A model generated the notes under the pieces. That model was not told where the DNA came from and searched no databases. It saw only the letters and a program-made list of their open reading frames with translations. 64,000 nucleotides of DNA. Origin: Bacillota bacterium (GTDB taxonomy: Bacteria; Bacillota; Limnochordia; Limnochordales; ZCTH02-B6). The stretch lies in assembly GCA_017577945.1 (NCBI GenBank), contig PKQS01000010.1, forward strand, positions 1 to 64,000, read 5' to 3'. This document shows positions 26,116 to 33,219 of the stretch, piece by piece. Position 1 is the stretch's first letter. Every line of letters begins with the position of its first letter. Position numbers and translations under genes: made by a program.

Positions 26116-27300
26116 CTATCCGCTCAGCTCGGCCAGCGAGCGCAACGCGAAGGCTGCGTGCAGCGCGGCTCCCACAGGCAAGGCGTCTTCGTTTACCCGG
26201 AACTTGGGGTGGTGAACCGGGTACACCGGGCCGCCTTCCGGGTCGGCGACGCCCAGGAACGCGAAGAAGGCCGGCACCTTCCGGGCGTAGAAGGCGAAGT
26301 CTTCGCCGCCCATCACGGGGTCCATTTCCAGCACGTTGGCGCTGCCGAGCATCTCACCCGCCACTTGCCGCGCGAATTCCCACAAAGCGGGGTCGTTGAC
26401 CGTAGGCGGATAGCCTGCCTCCGGAAAGTCCACCCGCACCGCGCAGCGGTTGGCCTCCCCGACGGCGGTGGCCACTTCCACCAGCCGCCGCTTGAGGAAC
26501 GCGGCGCCCTCATTGGTCAGGGAGCGAATGGTGCCGCGCAGCTCCACCGCCGGCGGGATGACGTTGTCCGCCTCGCCTCCCCGCATGACGGTGACGCTGA
26601 CGACGCCGGGCTCCAGCGGGTTTAGCTCCCGGGACACCAGCGTCTGTAGCTCGACGACGATTTTCGCCGCCGTTACTACCGGGTCGATGGTCAAATGCGG
26701 CATCGCCGCGTGGCCGCCTTTTCCGAACACCACCATGCGCCAAGCCGTGGCGGACGCCAGCAGCGTGCCGGCGCGGCTCGCCAGCTGCCCCACCTTCCCC
26801 ATGGGCCAGACGTGCAGCCCGAAAATGCGGTCCACCTTCGGGTCATCCAGCGCCCCTTCTTCGCACATGCGCTGCGCTCCCGCGCCGCTTTCTTCGGCCG
26901 GCTGGAACAAGAGCTTAACCGTGCCGGGCAGCTCCGCCTCCCGCCGCTTCAGGAGCCTGGCCGCTCCTAGCAGCATGGCCGTGTGTGCGTCGTGACCGCA
27001 GGCGTGCATTTTGCCCGGCACCCGGCTGCGGTACGGGACGTCGGCTTCCTCTTCAATGGGCAAGGCGTCCATGTCCGCCCGCAGCGCCACGCAGGGGCCT
27101 CGACCCGTGCCGATGAGCGCCACTACGCCCGTTTTCGCTACGGGATAGCGGTACGGAATTCCCAGTTCGTCCAGGCACCGCCGCACGAGAGCGCTCGTTT
27201 CCACTTCCTCGTAGGCCAGCTCGGGATGCTGGTGAATTGTGCGGCGAACGGAGACCAGCCAATCCTGGATTTGCCTTGCCTCCGCCAGAAGCTCTTTCAC
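26116..27300 (-). CDS. M20-family metal-dependent amidohydrolase
   Basis: A 394-residue peptidase M20/amidohydrolase (IAA-amino-acid hydrolase, carboxypeptidase Ss1 or hippurate hydrolase type) that would remove acyl groups from N-acyl amino acids or cleave small peptides. Metal-site motifs are [11 protein letters not shown] (~76), [12 protein letters not shown] (~99-110), [13 protein letters not shown] (~134) and, near the end, [22 protein letters not shown] dimerisation domain occupies ~185-300. GTG 27300 is chosen since the conserved region begins there; 53 more codons are open upstream but lack homology. Substrate unknown. It follows an Rrf2 regulator on the same strand. Confidence 0.88.
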   Translation of the reverse strand: MKELLAEARQIQDWLVSVRRTIHQHPELAYEEVETSALVRRCLDELGIPYRYPVAKTGVVALIGTGRGPCVALRADMDALPIEEEADVPYRSRVPGKMHACGHDAHTAMLLGAARLLKRREAELPGTVKLLFQPAEESGAGAQRMCEEGALDDPKVDRIFGLHVWPMGKVGQLASRAGTLLASATAWRMVVFGKGGHAAMPHLTIDPVVTAAKIVVELQTLVSRELNPLEPGVVSVTVMRGGEADNVIPPAVELRGTIRSLTNEGAAFLKRRLVEVATAVGEANRCAVRVDFPEAGYPPTVNDPALWEFARQVAGEMLGSANVLEMDPVMGGEDFAFYARKVPAFFAFLGVADPEGGPVYPVHHPKFRVNEDALPVGAALHAAFALRSLAELSG

Positions 27301-27449
27301 CGCTCTCCGGCCCTCCCCGCCCCGAAGGCCGCCCCAGAGGGCGGCGAGAAACGTCGCAACTTCGTCCGCAGCCGCCCCTGAGAGCGGCCGCCATACACCG
27401 CGTCTCAACAGCACGCAGAGCGCCGGCGACAAGTGCGTTGCCGGCGGCG

Positions 27450-27923
27450 TCAGCCACACGTCGATCCTTGCGTCGCGTTTTGCCGGAGGCGAGTGAACCG
27501 CGCAACGAGATCCGCGATGGTGATCCGGTTCAAGAACTCGACGACTCGCTCCTCGGCCTGCTCCAGGATGTCTTTCAGCACCGCGTCCAGCAGCTCGGCC
27601 TGCGGGCCGCAGGAGGATTCGCCGCCTTCTTCCCCTGCATCCGCCGAAGCCGCACGGACGACAGCGTACACTTCGCCCAGCGTAATCCGGTCGGCCGGCC
27701 GCGCCAAGGCGTAGCCGCCCACGCGCCCCTCTCTCGACGCGACGATGCCCGCTTGTACCAGCGGGCTCATGATGCGCCGCAAGAACGTAGCATGCGCTTG
27801 CACTTGCGACGCGATCTCAGAGCTTGGGCACACGCCTTCGCTGGTCGCCAGCCAGACGAGGCTCTGGACGGCGACGACAAACCGCGTCGGAGCGATGCCG
27901 CCGACCCGGTACAGAGTGCTCAC
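27450..27923 (-). CDS. Rrf2-family transcriptional regulator
   Basis: A 157-residue Rrf2 protein with the N-terminal winged helix (residues ~8-85, including [41 protein letters not shown]). Only one cysteine occurs in the region where IscR/NsrR-type members carry three ([10 protein letters not shown]), with one more at the C-terminus, so Fe-S binding of the classical type is uncertain. GTG start with GAGGGGG upstream. It may regulate itself or the M20 hydrolase 150 nt downstream. Confidence 0.85.
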   Translation of the reverse strand: MSTLYRVGGIAPTRFVVAVQSLVWLATSEGVCPSSEIASQVQAHATFLRRIMSPLVQAGIVASREGRVGGYALARPADRITLGEVYAVVRAASADAGEEGGESSCGPQAELLDAVLKDILEQAEERVVEFLNRITIADLVARFTRLRQNATQGSTCG

Positions 27924-28209
27924 GTCATGCTTCCCCCTCCCTGCAGTCTACCCGATCCGGCTGCCGTCCAGCAAGTCGTGGTCCCCTCCCCAACGCGGGC
28001 TCGGGAGCGCAGGGCGACCTTCTCGCTGCGCCCTGGCTGCGGCCTCCAACAGGCCAAATAGATGCCCGGGTACGGTATCTTGTGGCCGAAGTGCGAACGC
28101 GACCGGTTGATGCACTTTGGTTGCGTGAACAGGATGATTCTCGGGCCGTTGGGCTGGCAAGGAAAACAAGACTCCAGGAAACCCGTTTCCGGAGGACATT
28201 CCTATTCAG
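27924..28209. other. Intergenic region without a gene
   Basis: I see no convincing coding frame here. At 28177-28190 there is a GGAAAC/GTTTCC palindrome that is part of a degraded copy of the terminator-tRNA-Val region (see the relic at 28210-28251). Confidence 0.5.
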
Positions 28210-28251
28210 TGGGAACGGAGGGACTCCCGATCCCGGTCCTCACGATGTCAA
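28210..28251 (-). pseudogene. tRNA-Val relic (3' half)
   Basis: This 42-nt segment aligns to the 3' half of tRNA-Val(GAC) at 28381-28422 with 34 of 42 identical bases, including an identical 12-nt block over the anticodon loop. Similarity stops in the anticodon loop, and the CCA is lost. The flanking sequence (from ~28175) also resembles the terminator of the intact tRNA gene. It cannot fold as a tRNA. Confidence 0.7.
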
Positions 28252-28336
28252 GGCCGGACAGGCACTTCCGCAACCGCCGCACACGTTGGTCCCCGAAAAA
28301 AGGCTTGTGGGCAGTCTTGGACGTGGAAAACAGAAG

Positions 28337-28370
28337 AACGCCCTCCGGAAAGTGGCTTCCGGAGGGCGTT
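28337..28370 (-). terminator. Terminator of the Gly-Cys-Val tRNA operon
   Basis: A perfect 14-bp stem (28337-28350 with 28357-28370), 6-nt loop, followed on the minus strand by CTTCTGTTTTCC. It lies immediately after tRNA-Val. Confidence 0.8.
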
Positions 28371-28377
28371 TTCCGTT

Positions 28378-28454
28378 TGGTGGGGACGGAGGGACTCGAA
28401 CCCCCGGCCTTCACGATGTCAACGTGACGATCTAACCAGCTGATCTACGTCCCC
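28378..28454 (-). tRNA. tRNA-Val (anticodon GAC)
   Basis: Complete cloverleaf with acceptor GGGGACG/CGTCCCC, D arm, anticodon loop TTGACAT (GAC), TTCGAGT T-loop, discriminator A and encoded CCA (28378-28380). Confidence 0.97.
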
Positions 28455-28461
28455 GTGAACC

Positions 28462-28537
28462 TGGAGGCGCAGGGCGGACTCGAACCGCCGAATAGGAGTT
28501 TTGCAGACTCCCGCCTTAGCCCCTTGGCTACTGCGCC
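28462..28537 (-). tRNA. tRNA-Cys (anticodon GCA)
   Basis: Cloverleaf with acceptor GGCGCAG/CTGCGCC, anticodon loop CTGCAAA (GCA), T-loop TTCGAGT, discriminator U (a tRNA-Cys identity base) and encoded CCA. Confidence 0.97.
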
Positions 28538-28560
28538 TAGCGAAACTTATTTTACCACGT

Positions 28561-28623
28561 TGCGCCTGACCTTGCAAGCGGCAGGCGCAGCGAAACGCGT
28601 GTCGATCGCTGCCGATCGACACG
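28561..28623. repeat. Two adjacent hairpins between tRNA-Gly and tRNA-Cys
   Basis: TGCGCCTG (28561-28568) pairs with CAGGCGCA (28582-28589), and CGTGTCGATC (28598-28607) pairs perfectly with GATCGACACG (28614-28623). They lie downstream of tRNA-Gly and its terminator; they may be processing signals or a small RNA. Confidence 0.55.
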
Positions 28624-28656
28624 AAAAGCCGGAGTCGACGTTGCGCCGACTCCGGC
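28624..28656 (-). terminator. Terminator-like hairpin after tRNA-Gly
   Basis: Stem GCCGGAGTCG/CGACTCCGGC (28628-28656) followed by four U residues. It lies between tRNA-Gly and tRNA-Cys, so Cys and Val tRNAs would need read-through, processing or their own promoter. Confidence 0.65.
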
Positions 28657-28661
28657 GGTCC

Positions 28662-28736
28662 TGGAGCGGAAGACGGGACTCGAACCCGCGACCTTCGCCA
28701 TGGCAAGGCGACGTTCTACCACTGAACTACTTCCGC
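28662..28736 (-). tRNA. tRNA-Gly (anticodon GCC)
   Basis: Cloverleaf with acceptor GCGGAAG/CTTCCGC, anticodon loop TTGCCAT (GCC), T-loop TTCGAGT, discriminator U and encoded CCA. Confidence 0.97.
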
Positions 28737-28750
28737 TCGACTCAATTCGT

Positions 28751-28779
28751 ATTATGCCACGGACCCCTCACCGTGTCAA
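28751..28779 (-). promoter_or_regulatory. Sigma-A promoter of the Gly-Cys-Val tRNA operon
   Basis: Minus strand: -35 TTGACA (28774-28779), 17-nt spacer, -10 CATAAT (28751-28756), 15 nt before the tRNA-Gly 5' end. Confidence 0.9.
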
Positions 28780-28860
28780 CATCCTGGTCGCGGATCTTAC
28801 TCGTCCGAACGTTGCGACAAAAGCCGTCCGGACCATCGGCCGACCTGGACAAAGTGACCA

Positions 28861-28896
28861 AACACAAAGGGGAGCGGACTTGGTGCCCGCTCCCCT
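28861..28896 (-). terminator. Terminator of the 5'-nucleotidase gene
   Basis: Stem GGGGAGCGG/CCGCTCCCC (28869-28895) followed on the minus strand by TTTGTGTTTG, shortly after the stop at 28924. Confidence 0.8.
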
Positions 28897-28923
28897 GCGC
28901 CCGCTCTTCGCGTTCTAGGCGGG

Positions 28924-30444
28924 TTACTCCTCCACGATGATAATGCGGCCCTCCACCTGCGGGGCCACCACCGGGTTCTCCTCCAAGTAGGCGGCCACCA
29001 CGTCGCGCAGGAAGTAACCGTCGCCGCGCTCAGAGCCATGGAAGAACGGCGCGCCGACCATCATCGTATAAGAGTCGCCGCCGGCGGCCATGAAGTCATT
29101 GGTCGCCACGCGGTACACCTTGTTCGGATCCAGCGGCTCTCCGTTGACCGTGACCGACACGATGCGCTGACCCACCGGCTTGTTCGGGTTGAACGTGAAC
29201 GTCAGACCCGACACCTGCGGGAAGCCGCCCCACTCGGCAGGCCAGTTGCTCACGCCGTGCTCTAGAGCCGCCAGCAACTGCGCGCCGGTCAGCTCGATGC
29301 CGGCCAGCGTGTTGTCGAAAGGCAGCACCGTGTACACGTCGCCCAGCGTGATCGGACCGGCCGGGATGGACGCCCGGATGCCGCCGCCGTTCTGAATGGC
29401 GACGTCGGCGTCGATGGTGATGCGCATGATGTCGGCAATCAGGTTGCCCAGGTTCGTCTCACGCGTGCGGACGGCGCTGCGCTCGCCGTTCAGATCCACC
29501 AGCGTCTCGCCGATGACCGTGCCCAGCTTCTCGGTAAGCTGCACCTGCCAGCCGGCCAGCACGTCGGCGATCTCCTGGCTGATGGGCATATCGGCCGTCG
29601 TCGGGATCAAGCGGCCTTCGTAGTCGATGATCTTGCCGTCCTCGACCACCAGCTTCAGGAAGCCCAAGTACTTCCCATACTCGTTGGCCTGGACGATAAT
29701 CGTGTCGCCCACGACCACGGGCTCATCCAGCTTGGTGTGCGAGTGGCCGCCCACGATGACGTCGATGCCGGGAACCGCCTTCGCCAGCAACACGTCATCC
29801 TCGTAGCCCAGGTGGCTCAGGACGACCACGAGGTCCGCCTGCTCACGCAGCTGCGGCACCAGCTCCGCGGCCACCGCCAGGGCGTCCTCGAAATGCAGCG
29901 CCACCACATTCTTCGGGTGCGTCGTAACCGGCGTGCTCATGGGGCTGAAGCCGATGACCGCGATGCGCACGCCGTCGAGCTCGAAGAACGTGTACGGCGG
30001 AAGGAACGGTTCGCCCGTGTCCTTGAAGAACACGTTGGCCGCCAGGATGGGGAACTCGGCCTCCTGAGCCCGCAGCAGCAGCACGTCGTGCCCGTAGTTG
30101 TAGTCGTGGTTGCCGGGCGCCATGACGTCGAGACCCGCCTTGTTCAGCGCGTCCACGACGGAAGCGCCGTAGAACAAGTTGGCCACCGTCGTGCCGTGCG
30201 TCGTGTCGCCGGCGTCAAGCCACAGCACGCGACCCGGGTACAGGCCGCGGATGACGTTCACCATCCCTGCCAGCCGCGCGATGCCGCCCCGCGGCCCTCC
30301 TTCGAAGTCGAAGGCTTCCATGCGGGCGTGGAAGTCGTTCGTGTGCACGAAGACGATTTCCGTCGCAGCCGCCGCGCTCACCGACGCCGTGAGCAGCGTC
30401 AGGACCAGCAGCAGGACGACAAGAAGACTCCGATGGCGTTGCAA
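28924..30444 (-). CDS. Secreted 5'-nucleotidase / UshA-like phosphoesterase
   Basis: A 506-residue exported enzyme that hydrolyses 5'-nucleotides (or related phosphoesters) outside the cytoplasm. Signal peptide at residues 1-26 (hydrophobic core, SVSAAAATE). The calcineurin-like domain has HTNDFHARM, DAGDTTHGT, PGNHDYNYG, LSHLGYEDD and GGHSHTKLD metal motifs. The C-terminal 5'-nucleotidase domain has ETNLGNLIADIMR, NGGGIRASIPAGPIT and LPFDNTLAGIELTG. The TTG at 30444 is the start: AAGGAGGAG lies 7 nt before it and the signal peptide follows. It may feed nucleosides to the BMP importer, an inference from function only. Confidence 0.92.
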   Translation of the reverse strand: MQRHRSLLVVLLLVLTLLTASVSAAAATEIVFVHTNDFHARMEAFDFEGGPRGGIARLAGMVNVIRGLYPGRVLWLDAGDTTHGTTVANLFYGASVVDALNKAGLDVMAPGNHDYNYGHDVLLLRAQEAEFPILAANVFFKDTGEPFLPPYTFFELDGVRIAVIGFSPMSTPVTTHPKNVVALHFEDALAVAAELVPQLREQADLVVVLSHLGYEDDVLLAKAVPGIDVIVGGHSHTKLDEPVVVGDTIIVQANEYGKYLGFLKLVVEDGKIIDYEGRLIPTTADMPISQEIADVLAGWQVQLTEKLGTVIGETLVDLNGERSAVRTRETNLGNLIADIMRITIDADVAIQNGGGIRASIPAGPITLGDVYTVLPFDNTLAGIELTGAQLLAALEHGVSNWPAEWGGFPQVSGLTFTFNPNKPVGQRIVSVTVNGEPLDPNKVYRVATNDFMAAGGDSYTMMVGAPFFHGSERGDGYFLRDVVAAYLEENPVVAPQVEGRIIIVEE

Positions 30445-30685
30445 GGGTCTCTCCTCCTTCGACCGAATTGCTCGCGAGCCGCTCGCGCTCGCACGGATCA
30501 AGTTCCTCTCGCCTGGGTATTTCTCCTTCCACATCAAATACGTTCCAATTCAGCGCCGAGAGGGCGTTACCGGGCGTCCGGGGCCCGCGCACCGGGGCAC
30601 GGGCGTTTGCGTCATCACTGGATCGCTTGGCTGTTCCATCGCTTGAGGAAAAAGGCACCGAAAAAAAGAAAAAGGGAAAAGACAC
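30445..30685. other. Intergenic region upstream of the 5'-nucleotidase
   Basis: No gene is supported. The 30651-30693 part is A-rich on the plus strand, forming U-rich sequence after the tRNA-Asp terminator on the minus strand. A 5'-nucleotidase promoter should lie here but I could not fix it. Confidence 0.4.
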
Positions 30686-30728
30686 AGAAAAAGCAAGGAG
30701 GCCCTGCGGATTCCCGAAGGGCCTCCTT
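30686..30728 (-). terminator. Terminator of tRNA-Asp
   Basis: Stem AAGGAGGCCCT/AGGGCCTCCTT (30695-30705 with 30718-30728) followed by GCTTTTTC on the minus strand. Confidence 0.88.
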
Positions 30729-30736
30729 GATCTGCC

Positions 30737-30812
30737 TGGCGGGAGCGACGGGACTCGAACCCGCGATCTCCGGCGTGACAGGCCGGCGTGTTAACCGCTA
30801 CACCACGCCCCC
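30737..30812 (-). tRNA. tRNA-Asp (anticodon GTC)
   Basis: Cloverleaf with acceptor GGGGGCG/CGCTCCC (one G-U pair), anticodon loop CTGTCAC (GTC), T-loop TTCGAGT, discriminator G (Asp identity) and encoded CCA. Confidence 0.97.
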
Positions 30813-30815
30813 GGA

Positions 30816-30838
30816 TGCGCCGCCGCAGCGGCGGCGCA
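30816..30838. repeat. GC-rich palindromic hairpin between tRNA-Asp and the metal ATPase gene
   Basis: TGCGCCGCC (30816-30824) and GGCGGCGCA (30830-30838) form a 9-bp stem. It lies between the tRNA-Asp promoter and the tRNA 5' end, so it is in the tRNA leader and may also mark the 3' end of the ATPase mRNA. Confidence 0.5.
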
Positions 30839-30842
30839 CCTG

Positions 30843-32870
30843 TCACCTTAGCACAGAAAGACCGGCCGTGTCAACCGGCGCCGAGCCGTCCCCGCCCCGG
30901 TGCGTGCCCAGCAGCAGCCGTAAGCTGTTGAAAACGACCAGCACGGTGCTGCCTTCGTGCCCGACGACGCCCAGCGCGAGCGCCAACCCCCGCGCGAGTA
31001 CCAGCGCCGCCAGCACCGCAATGACACCAAGCGAGAAGGCCAAGTTCTGAGAAATGACGGCCTTCGTGCGCCGGCTGAGGGCGATGGCATGGCTGAGCTT
31101 GCCGAAATCGTTCGCCATCAGCACCACGTCCGCCGTTTCCAGCGCCACATCGGTCCCGGCGGCGCCCATGGCGATGCCTACCGTGGCCGTCGCCAGCGCG
31201 GGGGCGTCGTTCACGCCGTCACCCACCATGGCCACGACCTCGCCGTTTTGCCGCCACCGGGCTACCAGCGCGGCTTTCTCGTCCGGCAACAGCTCGGCGT
31301 ACACTTCGTCCACGCCTGCCTGGCGGCCGATGGCTTCGGCGACGCGCCGGTTGTCGCCGCTGAGCACCACAATCCGGCGCACGCCCTGCCGGCGGAGCTG
31401 CGCCACCGCCTCCGCGACGCCGGGCCGCAGTTCATCTCGCGTGGCCAGCACGCCCAACACCCGCGAGCCCCGCCCCACGAACATGATGGTCTTGCCTTCC
31501 GCCTCGAGCCGCTCCGCCGCGACGTCCAGCTCCGTGCAGTCGTCGCCGGTCATCTCCGCCACCAGCCGCCGGTTGCCGACCCACGCCTCCGCCGCGTCGT
31601 CATCGACGCGAGCGACGACCCCCCGGCCCGGCCAGGCGCGCGTGTCGGACGCTTCCGGCACGACGACGCCCGCCGCCCGCGCCGCGTCCAGCACGGCCGT
31701 AGCCAGCGGATGTTCCGAGCGGCTCTCCACCGCCGCGGCCAGCGCCAGCACCTCCCGTTCGTCGATCCCGGGAGCCGCCACCACGTCGGTCAGCCGCGGC
31801 CGGCCTTCGGTGAGCGTCCCCGTCTTGTCGAACGCCACCGTGGTCACTTGCGCCAAGTTCTCGATGTGCGCGCCGCCCTTAAACAGCACGCCGCTGCGGG
31901 CGCCGTTGGCGATGGCCGCCACGACCGGCGCCGGCACGGACATCGCCACCGCGCAAGGCGACGCGACGACCATGAGCGTAATGGCACGATACACGGCCGC
32001 GCCCGGATCGGCTCCCAGCGCGATAGGCACCAGCGCCGCCAGCACCGTCAAGCTCAAGACCGCCAGCACGTAATATTGCTCGATGCGGTCGATGAGGCGC
32101 TGGGTGGGCGCCTGCTGCCGGCGCGCTTCCTCCACGAGCCGGATGATTTTGGCCAACACCGTGTCTGCGGCCGGCTTCGTCACCCGCACCTCCAGCGCGC
32201 CCAGTTCGTTCAGCGTTCCGGCGTAGACGCGGTCGCCCACCGTCTTGTCCACAGGAACCGACTCGCCGGTGATGGACGCTTCCGTCAAGGACGATGCCCC
32301 GCGCACGATGACGCCGTCGATGGGCACCTGCTCGCCGGGCCGGACGACGATGACGTCGCCCGGTTTGAGCTCTTCGAGGGGCACCCGCTCCAGCGTCCCG
32401 TCCTCGTTCTTGCGCAGCGCTTCCGCCGGGCGCGCGGCGATCAGGTCAGCGACGGCGCGGTGCGTGCGGTCCAGCGAATAATGCTGCAAGGCGTTGCTCA
32501 GGGAAAAGAGGAACAGGAGAACACCGCCTTCAAAGGGCTCGCCGATGAACGCCGCGCTCAGCGCCGCCATCACCATGAGCAAGTCGACGTCGATGCGCCG
32601 CTCGCTTACCAGCGAGCGCACCCCCTGCACGAGGCTGAGAGCGCCGCCGGCGACGTAAGCGCCGGCGAACAGCGCCGTAAGGAGCAATCCGGACGCGCCG
32701 CGCCAGCCAGCCAGCGCCGCCGCGCCGAGACAGCACGCGTTGCCCAAGACCGCCAGTGCCGGCGCGTGCCGTTCCCACACCTCCCGCCACGCAGGCCGCA
32801 GCCTGCGGCGCGCCGCGCCCGGCCTCGCCTGAAAACCGCTTGCCCGTCCGAATGCAGTCCCTTCCTCCAT
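30843..32870 (-). CDS. P1B-4-type metal-transporting ATPase
   Basis: A heavy-metal P-type ATPase of 675 residues that exports a transition metal across the cytoplasmic membrane. Signatures: TGES actuator motif, SPC in the sixth transmembrane segment (~305), phosphorylation DKTGTLTEG (~346), SEHPLA (~380), GDGVNDAPA (~555) and HEGSTVLVVFNSLRLL in the last membrane helices (~637). SPC with HEG(S/G)T is the P1B-4 pattern (Co, Zn or Fe efflux, as in CoaT/ZosA), not the CPC copper or DxG zinc pattern. It has no N-terminal metal-binding domain. ATG 32870 is favoured, nine nt after GGGGAGGT. Confidence 0.93.
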   Translation of the reverse strand: MEEGTAFGRASGFQARPGAARRRLRPAWREVWERHAPALAVLGNACCLGAAALAGWRGASGLLLTALFAGAYVAGGALSLVQGVRSLVSERRIDVDLLMVMAALSAAFIGEPFEGGVLLFLFSLSNALQHYSLDRTHRAVADLIAARPAEALRKNEDGTLERVPLEELKPGDVIVVRPGEQVPIDGVIVRGASSLTEASITGESVPVDKTVGDRVYAGTLNELGALEVRVTKPAADTVLAKIIRLVEEARRQQAPTQRLIDRIEQYYVLAVLSLTVLAALVPIALGADPGAAVYRAITLMVVASPCAVAMSVPAPVVAAIANGARSGVLFKGGAHIENLAQVTTVAFDKTGTLTEGRPRLTDVVAAPGIDEREVLALAAAVESRSEHPLATAVLDAARAAGVVVPEASDTRAWPGRGVVARVDDDAAEAWVGNRRLVAEMTGDDCTELDVAAERLEAEGKTIMFVGRGSRVLGVLATRDELRPGVAEAVAQLRRQGVRRIVVLSGDNRRVAEAIGRQAGVDEVYAELLPDEKAALVARWRQNGEVVAMVGDGVNDAPALATATVGIAMGAAGTDVALETADVVLMANDFGKLSHAIALSRRTKAVISQNLAFSLGVIAVLAALVLARGLALALGVVGHEGSTVLVVFNSLRLLLGTHRGGDGSAPVDTAGLSVLR
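30845..30874 (-). promoter_or_regulatory. Sigma-A promoter of tRNA-Asp, inside the ATPase 3' end
   Basis: Minus strand: -35 TTGACA (30869-30874), 18-nt spacer, -10 TAAGGT (30845-30850) with TGC before it. It is contained in the last codons of the metal ATPase gene. Confidence 0.7.
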
Positions 32871-33016
32871 GCACGCCATACCTCCCCGCCGCTCCGGTTG
32901 CTTTTTCCTCCGCCGGAGCCCCCTTCCACCGTAGCATGCGGGGAGCGATTTCGTCGATTCCGAAGTTTTCTGTTCGGCTTCCCTACGTCAGCCGGCGCGA
33001 CGCGCCTCAGGCAATG

Positions 33017-33050
33017 AAAAAGCCTCTCCGGCGACCAACTCCGGAGAGGC
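33017..33050 (-). terminator. Terminator of tRNA-Val(UAC)
   Basis: Stem GCCTCTCCGG/CCGGAGAGGC (33022-33050) followed by five U residues on the minus strand. Confidence 0.9.
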
Positions 33051-33056
33051 TGCTTT

Positions 33057-33132
33057 TGGTGCGGGATGACGGACTCGAACCGCCAACTTCGTCCTTGTAA
33101 GGGACGCACTCTACCAGTTGAGTTAATCCCGC
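33057..33132 (-). tRNA. tRNA-Val (anticodon TAC)
   Basis: Cloverleaf with acceptor GCGGGAT/ATCCCGC, anticodon loop CTTACAA (UAC), T-loop TTCGAGT, discriminator A and encoded CCA. Confidence 0.97.
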
Positions 33133-33145
33133 ACGGTCACTTTGT

Positions 33146-33174
33146 ATTTTAGCGCTTCCTTCCGCTGCCGTCAA
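33146..33174 (-). promoter_or_regulatory. Sigma-A promoter of tRNA-Val(UAC)
   Basis: Minus strand: -35 TTGACG (33169-33174), 17-nt spacer, -10 TAAAAT (33146-33151), 14 nt before the tRNA 5' end. Confidence 0.85.
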
Positions 33175-33219
33175 CGTTTCGGCTGGGTCCGCCGTGCGCG
33201 CCGGGGTGAGGCGTCAGCC

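Noticed and set aside
25995..26399. Frames over the 3' end of the amidohydrolase and terminator region
   Set aside because: They cross a strong terminator and a direct repeat and lack any protein-like signature.
28062..28427. A 121-codon plus-strand frame across the tRNA-Val region
   Set aside because: Its apparent internal repeats are translated tRNA sequence (intact gene and relic). It is not a protein gene.
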